This document shows positions 35,717 through 40,227 of a stretch of 40,227 nt of DNA, one piece after another (position 1 is the first letter of the stretch; each line of letters begins with the position of its first letter). A model generated the notes under the pieces. That model did no database searches and was not told the origin of the DNA. It saw nothing but the letters and a program-made list of their open reading frames with translations. The DNA lies in NCBI GenBank assembly GCA_012840395.1, contig DULL01000048.1, positions 1 to 40,227 on the forward strand, given 5' to 3'. Both the position numbers and the translations under genes were made by a program. This stretch comes from Clostridiaceae bacterium (lineage in GTDB: Bacteria > Bacillota > Clostridia > Acetivibrionales > DULL01).

Positions 35717-37108
35717 GTGAGTATAAGGGAAAAACTATTGGATTTTAAAAGAAGGCTTTCTGATAGAAAAATGTACAGTATAGTTATTGTTCTTATTGCA
35801 GCAATAGCTATATGGGGAATATATCAGTATAAACACGCTGCAAACCTGAGACAGGAACTGGATAACCAATATAACAGAGCTTTTTATGACATGATAGGGT
35901 ATGTTAATAATGTAGAAGTCATGTTGATAAAATCCTTGATTGCTTCAACTCCAACCAGGACAGCAGCAATCCTTCAAGAGGCATGGAGACAGGCAAATAT
36001 GGCTCAGGCTAATTTAGGACAGCTTCCTGTATCACAGCCTGTTCTTGCTAATACATCAAAATTCCTTACTCAGGTTGGAGATTTGGCATATGCAATTAAC
36101 AATCAGAGCATGAATGGTAAACCAATAAGTGATGATCAATATAAAACTCTTGAACTATTATATGGTTTTGCCACTTCACTGGGAAAAAATCTGAATGACC
36201 TGCAAAGTCAGCTATCCCAAGGAAGAATAAGATGGGGAGACCTAACAAGGAAAGGAACAAGTATTTTTTCCAGAGCCTCTGCCAATCTTTCCATGGAGCA
36301 ATTTGAGAATATAGATAAAACTTTTCAGGAATATCCTACTTTAATTTATGACGGTCCTTTTTCCGACCATATGACGACAACAGAACCGAAAGGTTTGACT
36401 GGGGAGGAAATAGATGCCGAAAAAGCAAAAGAAAGTGTCATTAGATTTTTTGGTGAAGATAGGGTTAGTTCTGTTGAATTCGTGAGCAGAGACGATACAG
36501 GTTTAATAAAAACCTACAGCTATAAGGTTTTATTTAAAAATCAGCCGGAAGATAAGAATGCTTTCATAGATATAACTCAAAAGGGAGGCCATGTTTTATG
36601 GATGCTTTATAACAGACCGGTAGGAGAGAAAAAAATAGGAATAGATGAAGCTAAAGAATTGGGAAGAAAATTTCTTGAAAGCAGGGGCTTCAAGGATATG
36701 AAAGATACTTATTACCTAAGTGAAGATGGCACTGCTGTTATAAATTATGCTTATAAACAGGGCGATGTAGTGGTATATCCTGATCTTATAAAGGTTAAAA
36801 TAGCTCTGGACAATGGAGAAATAATAGGATTAGAATCAAAAGGGTATCTCTCTTCACATACCGTCAGGGAAATACCTGAACCTAAAATTACTCTTGAACA
36901 GGCACGGCAGGCAATTAGTCCAAGAGTGGAAATATTAAGTTCCGGACTGGCTATTATTCCTACAAACTACAAAACTGAGATCTTTACTTATGAATTCAAG
37001 GGAAAACTGAACAATAGAGATTTCTTAGTTTATATTAATGCTGAAACCGGTAAAGAAGAAAATATACTTATGATAATTGATACCCCCAATGGTATCTTAA
37101 CAATGTAG
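35717..37108 (+). CDS. ypeB: Germination protein YpeB
   Basis: A 463-residue protein. A membrane helix lies near residues 20-37 (YSIVIVLIAAIAIWGIY), followed by a YpeB-type helical region and, in the C-terminal half, repeats resembling PepSY domains (KIGIDEAKELGRKFLESRGF and ITLEQARQAISPRVEIL). YpeB is needed to stabilise SleB in the dormant spore and is degraded at germination. I start at GTG 35717, which lies eight bases after GGAGG at 35704-35708; the TTG at 35711 is only two bases after it. Confidence 0.92.
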   Translation: MSIREKLLDFKRRLSDRKMYSIVIVLIAAIAIWGIYQYKHAANLRQELDNQYNRAFYDMIGYVNNVEVMLIKSLIASTPTRTAAILQEAWRQANMAQANLGQLPVSQPVLANTSKFLTQVGDLAYAINNQSMNGKPISDDQYKTLELLYGFATSLGKNLNDLQSQLSQGRIRWGDLTRKGTSIFSRASANLSMEQFENIDKTFQEYPTLIYDGPFSDHMTTTEPKGLTGEEIDAEKAKESVIRFFGEDRVSSVEFVSRDDTGLIKTYSYKVLFKNQPEDKNAFIDITQKGGHVLWMLYNRPVGEKKIGIDEAKELGRKFLESRGFKDMKDTYYLSEDGTAVINYAYKQGDVVVYPDLIKVKIALDNGEIIGLESKGYLSSHTVREIPEPKITLEQARQAISPRVEILSSGLAIIPTNYKTEIFTYEFKGKLNNRDFLVYINAETGKEENILMIIDTPNGILTM

Positions 37109-37124
37109 GAGCACAAGATTGTTC

Positions 37125-37160
37125 GGATTGCCGGATTTTCAACGGCAATCCTGACAGTTT
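37125..37160. terminator. Bidirectional terminator between ypeB and dnaC
   Basis: GGATTGCCG at 37125-37133 pairs with CGGCAATCC at 37143-37151, with a nine-base loop. TTTTT follows six bases beyond on the plus side. It lies between convergent genes. Confidence 0.75.
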
Positions 37161-38186
37161 TTAATTATTTAATTTTTTTATCTTGCGGATGTCTTCTCCT
37201 GCAAATCTAAAAATAGCAAAACTTCCAATTATCCTTGAGGCTACTCTCTCGGTATAATATTCATAGATTTTGTTGATTTCTATATTTGAAGATATTATTG
37301 TTTTGCAGGGCTTGATAAGGTTATTTTCCTGTCTTATATTCAATATATTAAGCAACTCTGCATACCTTGAAGCTGTCTGGGATTCAGTTCCTAAATCATC
37401 AATTATGAGCAGGTCAACATTAAATATGTTTTTATAAAAATTATCTTCCCATTCCCCGTATTTTAAGCTTTTCATTTTATGCTCGGCAATAATATCAAAT
37501 AAAACCGGAGCACTTTGATATAAAACAGTCCTTCCCTGATTCATAAGCTCATAAGCTATGCAATTTGCCATGAATGTTTTTCCTACGCCTGCAGGTCCGC
37601 TGAAAAATAGGTTTTTCTCATCTTTAGAATCAAAATTATTTATAAAAGCCAGACATTTCTCTTTAATTCCAAGAATTTGTTCCCTGGGAGATTTCTTAAT
37701 TCCGTATCTTTCTTCATTTACCTTGTCAGGATAATAGTTTTCATTAAAAGCGGAAAAATTTTCAAATTGAGCACGCTTCAAATTAGATTGGTTGAATATA
37801 TAATCAATTAATAGTTGCTTATAACAGAAACATTTTTCAGTATGAGTACCGAGGTCAATAAATCCAGTATCTTTGCACCTGGAGCAAATATATACCGGTT
37901 CAAGATATGTAGGAGAATATCCATTTTCAACAAGAAGCAGCTCCTTTTTCTTTTTTAATTCATCCAGCTTTCCTGATAGTTCTTCTGATAGCTTATCATA
38001 GGATGAGTTGCCCAAAAGAATTAACTTATTATAGCGCAGGCCAAGTATATTGATTTGATTTTCTATTTCAGCAATTTCAGGTACTTTCTCAATGACTTCT
38101 TCTTTACGCTGTGCAAGTTTATACATGGCATTTCTTTGCCGCTTCTCATATTCAATTTTTATATCATTGCTAATTCCTTCAAGCAT
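37161..38186 (-). CDS. DnaC/DnaI-like helicase loader ATPase
   Basis: A 341-residue AAA+ protein. An N-terminal coiled-coil region precedes a zinc-type cluster, CSRCKDTGFIDLGTHTEKC near residues 102-120. The ATPase has Walker A GPAGVGKT near 195-202, Walker B LLIIDDLGTES near 255-265 and a sensor region SNIEINKIYEYYTERVASRI near 303-322. In Bacillus DnaI loads the replicative helicase DnaC with DnaD and DnaB. The SD AGGTGA precedes the ATG. It is the second gene of a minus-strand pair with a DnaD-like gene. Confidence 0.9.
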   Translation of the reverse strand: MLEGISNDIKIEYEKRQRNAMYKLAQRKEEVIEKVPEIAEIENQINILGLRYNKLILLGNSSYDKLSEELSGKLDELKKKKELLLVENGYSPTYLEPVYICSRCKDTGFIDLGTHTEKCFCYKQLLIDYIFNQSNLKRAQFENFSAFNENYYPDKVNEERYGIKKSPREQILGIKEKCLAFINNFDSKDEKNLFFSGPAGVGKTFMANCIAYELMNQGRTVLYQSAPVLFDIIAEHKMKSLKYGEWEDNFYKNIFNVDLLIIDDLGTESQTASRYAELLNILNIRQENNLIKPCKTIISSNIEINKIYEYYTERVASRIIGSFAIFRFAGEDIRKIKKLNN

Positions 38187-38262
38187 AATTTCACCTGATA
38201 TGTAATATAGTCAAATAATATTTAATACAATTAAGCATCCTTAAAACGCCCATTGTACAATA

Positions 38263-39234
38263 TTAAATATACTCATAGTACTTTTCCAAATTCTCTTCGT
38301 CATATTTTCTTTGCTCAAAATTGGTGTGCTGAGGGATTGTTTGCTCTTTTTTACTGCTTTTAGTACTCTTAGCCTTATTAGCTTTTTCGAAGGCAATAAC
38401 TTCTTCCTTTGTTTTTAATCCGCTTTCAAACCAATTGCTTAAAATAGCATTTATATAGTTAAAGCTTGGATTTTGAGTGGCTGTTGTTTTTCTAAGAGCC
38501 AGTTCAATCACATCAAATCCATAGCCATACTCTGTAATCCATTTTTCCAGAAAACTTTCTTCATATTCTGTTAGTAGTCTGGTCATTTTTAACTTTTTTA
38601 AGACTTTTAACCTGATATCTTTCAGTTTTTGATATTCTATAAAATATTTATCAAGATCAAAACTGTTTTTTATATTTTTACTGTACCAACTGTCAGCCAC
38701 TTTAATTATGTAATTTTTTGATAAGCCATTGTGCTCGTAGCAGTGGCTAAATAAAGCATACATTACATCTTCGTCAAACTGGTATTTATCAAACCAGGCA
38801 TCAATATCAGTATACCAGGACGGAGGCATAAGACCCTGGAAAAAAGTTTTATTTATTGCCGAGATGATTTTATTCCTCGCTATATTTCTTTCTGAGCTTT
38901 CAACTGCTTCTTCCGGAGTAGATGTGGTCTTTGGCCTGAATCTTTTAAGGATTTCCTTTTCTTTCAGGTCCACAATTGTTATTCCATTAGTTTTTCTGAG
39001 GATTAACCCAAGATTCTCAAGATGGGCTAAGGAATCCTTAACTTTGTCCAGCGGTATATCCAGTTTTTTTGACATTTCTTCAGCGGTTGATTTCTTGCCG
39101 TATTTACACAAGAACTGGCAATATATGTATATCTTCACCTGGTCCCCGTCCATTGAAGGCATATACTCTGAGATAAAAATATCAGGCAATAATGTATCTG
39201 AGTATAGTATTGACTTGTACTCATCAAAGAACAT
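38263..39234 (-). CDS. DnaD-domain replication protein
   Basis: A 323-residue protein. The N-terminal half has a winged-helix region, SAEEMSKKLDIPLDKVKDSL near 50-69, and the C-terminal half two DnaD-like (DnaB_2) helical blocks: LTEYEESFLEKWITEYGYGF near 225-244 and FNYINAILSNWFESGLKTKE near 262-281, containing the YxxxI-type motif. Such proteins assist primosome assembly. I prefer ATG 39234; an in-frame ATG at 39261 is also possible and has no SD, while 39234 has a distant GGAG. It is 76 bases upstream of the loader gene. Confidence 0.82.
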   Translation of the reverse strand: MFFDEYKSILYSDTLLPDIFISEYMPSMDGDQVKIYIYCQFLCKYGKKSTAEEMSKKLDIPLDKVKDSLAHLENLGLILRKTNGITIVDLKEKEILKRFRPKTTSTPEEAVESSERNIARNKIISAINKTFFQGLMPPSWYTDIDAWFDKYQFDEDVMYALFSHCYEHNGLSKNYIIKVADSWYSKNIKNSFDLDKYFIEYQKLKDIRLKVLKKLKMTRLLTEYEESFLEKWITEYGYGFDVIELALRKTTATQNPSFNYINAILSNWFESGLKTKEEVIAFEKANKAKSTKSSKKEQTIPQHTNFEQRKYDEENLEKYYEYI

Positions 39235-39495
39235 ATGTATGCATACTCCATTCAAAGTCATTTAAATTTTAAGTATATTTATTATATCATGAATTTAAAA
39301 AAATTCGTGAATTTAGATAAATATCTTAAAAGAAGAAGAATTGAAAATATGAAATTAGGAAAAAAATTATAAGTTGATTTTTAAGTATATCTGTATTATC
39401 ATATATACTGTGCTGTTGTTGGCTATAAATAAAATATAAAATACAGCTAAAATATATTAAATATAAGGTAATGTACACTTCAAGAAATTATATAT

Positions 39496-39572
<77 letters not shown>

Positions 39573-39578
39573 ACATGG

Positions 39579-39620
39579 ATTGGAGAGTATATATTTGATA
39601 GTATGTGCTCTCCAATTTTT
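39579..39620 (+). terminator. Terminator after tRNA-Arg
   Basis: ATTGGAGAG at 39579-39587 pairs with CTCTCCAAT at 39608-39616 across a 20-base loop, followed by TTTTT. The loop is long, but the location and T-run support it. Confidence 0.7.
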
Positions 39621-39708
39621 TATAAATTTTCTAGACCGTAATGATATACCTTCCTTGCAATATTCATAATGGTTGCTACTAAAATGAAAACTTTAATGTG
39701 ATGACAAC

Positions 39709-40008
39709 TTAAGTATGGACCTGCTCAGGTGTACATATTATGTGTGCATCATCTTGCGTGAAGCCTATTACCCTTGTCAGATCATGAAGTATTCCTGAAA
39801 GCTCATACCTATATGCTGTAATGTATTCTGTATAGCGGACAGATAAGGAAATCCTTATATGACTTCAACGAGTATTGTATACCATTATATTAAATGGACA
39901 ACTCATAGGGTTTAATAGTACTCTTCATTGTTCAATATTATTCATATAATCTCTACATTATCATTTTTTGTTTCATGATAAATTGTGAATGGGCTATACT
40001 TCCAGATC
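39709..40008 (-). pseudogene. thrS: Decayed threonyl-tRNA synthetase fragment
   Basis: On the minus strand the best-preserved part (39846-39709) reads [16 protein letters not shown], then [20 protein letters not shown] and a stop. This is the ThrRS region around class II motif 2 (normally YRNELSG...[18 protein letters not shown]). Just upstream, in other frames, are LKSYKDF (39868-39848) and VLLNPMSCP with NIMVYNT (39921-39865), matching the ThrRS segments for PMNCPGHM and the following YRDLP. At least two frameshifts and several stops separate them. A third weak segment, LIWKYSPFTIYHE, reaches to about 40008. The N- and C-terminal domains are missing. The gene is inactive. Confidence 0.75.
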
Positions 40009-40219
40009 AATCTGAGGAACAGAGGACATCTATCGTAAGTAATACATACAGAAATATATAACAATATAATCTCCTCAACATTGTGTTAAATTATTCTATA
40101 AGGAGCATTCCTGTAAAGAAAATAAATGAACTTTGAAAAACAAGACACCTCGCAATAAGATAGAGATGTGCTGATTCAGACAAGAAAGGCACAAAACTAA
40201 AATATTGGAGGCGTCATAT

Positions 40220-40227
40220 ATGAAGCG
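40220..40227 (+). CDS. First codons of a gene cut by the window end
   Basis: An ATG at 40220 is preceded eight bases upstream by GGAGG at 40207-40211, and only ATGAAGCG is visible. Nothing can be said about the product. The preceding stretch 40010-40206 is AT-rich, with no gene I can support. Confidence 0.55.

Noticed and set aside
39628..39672. Minus-strand peptide MNIARKVYHYGLENL
   Set aside because: Only 15 codons ending in a stop, no SD, and overlapping the tRNA-Arg terminator flank; it may be a leftover of the same decayed region but cannot be assigned.
40010..40219. T-box or riboswitch before the last gene
   Set aside because: No T-box bulge sequence or terminator pair was found.

Overview
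The window is AT-rich, densely coded DNA from an endospore-forming member of class Clostridia (Firmicutes). The evidence is gene content and start-site style. Spore genes are frequent: a bofA-like gene, a CotS-family gene, yabG, sipL, and the sleB-ypeB pair. Several starts are TTG or GTG behind purine-rich Shine-Dalgarno sites, and remB, gyrB, soj-spo0J and parS sites place the segment near the replication origin. I cannot name the species.

Layout. Bases 1-7,991 are an origin-proximal block: remB, gyrB, a half-size UPF0016 membrane protein, a DUF1538 membrane protein overlapping a tandem-duplicated PII-like regulator, soj-spo0J, and a DUF4446 gene. Three parS-type 16-mers lie here; one is the core of a 48-bp perfect palindrome just before soj. 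Bases 8,150-11,771 hold an Lrp/AsnC regulator and a three-gene proton-translocating transhydrogenase operon. Bases 11,868-12,193 are a tRNA-Ser(UGA)/tRNA-Ser(GCU) unit with promoter and terminator, followed by a long hairpin repeat and a transposase-like relic. Bases 12,595-15,826 hold surface and stress genes (SLH protein, YflT-like protein, VanW/G5 protein).

Bases 16,131-24,953 are mainly a sporulation and housekeeping run: DUF2508-bofA, a membrane glycosyltransferase, a CotS-family protein with altered metal-site residues, yabG, veg behind two tandem consensus promoters, sipL, ispE, a GntR regulator and a nucleotidyltransferase. Bases 25,000-26,461 are two acyltransferase-fold genes on the minus strand. 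Bases 26,735-33,793 are a run of six genes: a double-AAA ATPase with a degenerate first domain, a PspA/IM30 protein, a membrane coiled-coil protein, acpS and a YhaO/YhaN-like nuclease-ATPase pair. Then come a minus-strand glycolipid-type glycosyltransferase, sleB-ypeB, and a minus-strand dnaD-like/dnaC-like primosome pair. The end holds tRNA-Arg(ACG), a decayed threonyl-tRNA synthetase fragment, and the first codons of a new gene.

The best candidates for under-described biology are the AAA ATPase/PspA/membrane coiled-coil trio, which recalls the pairing of Vps4 with ESCRT-III, and the DUF1538/double-PII pair, which looks like a transporter with its own nucleotide-sensing regulator. The 48-bp parS palindrome, the decayed thrS fragment, the transposase relic with its hairpin repeat, and the structured element at 3,026-3,097 are the clearest non-gene signals. 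All assignments come from reading the sequence; no database search was run.
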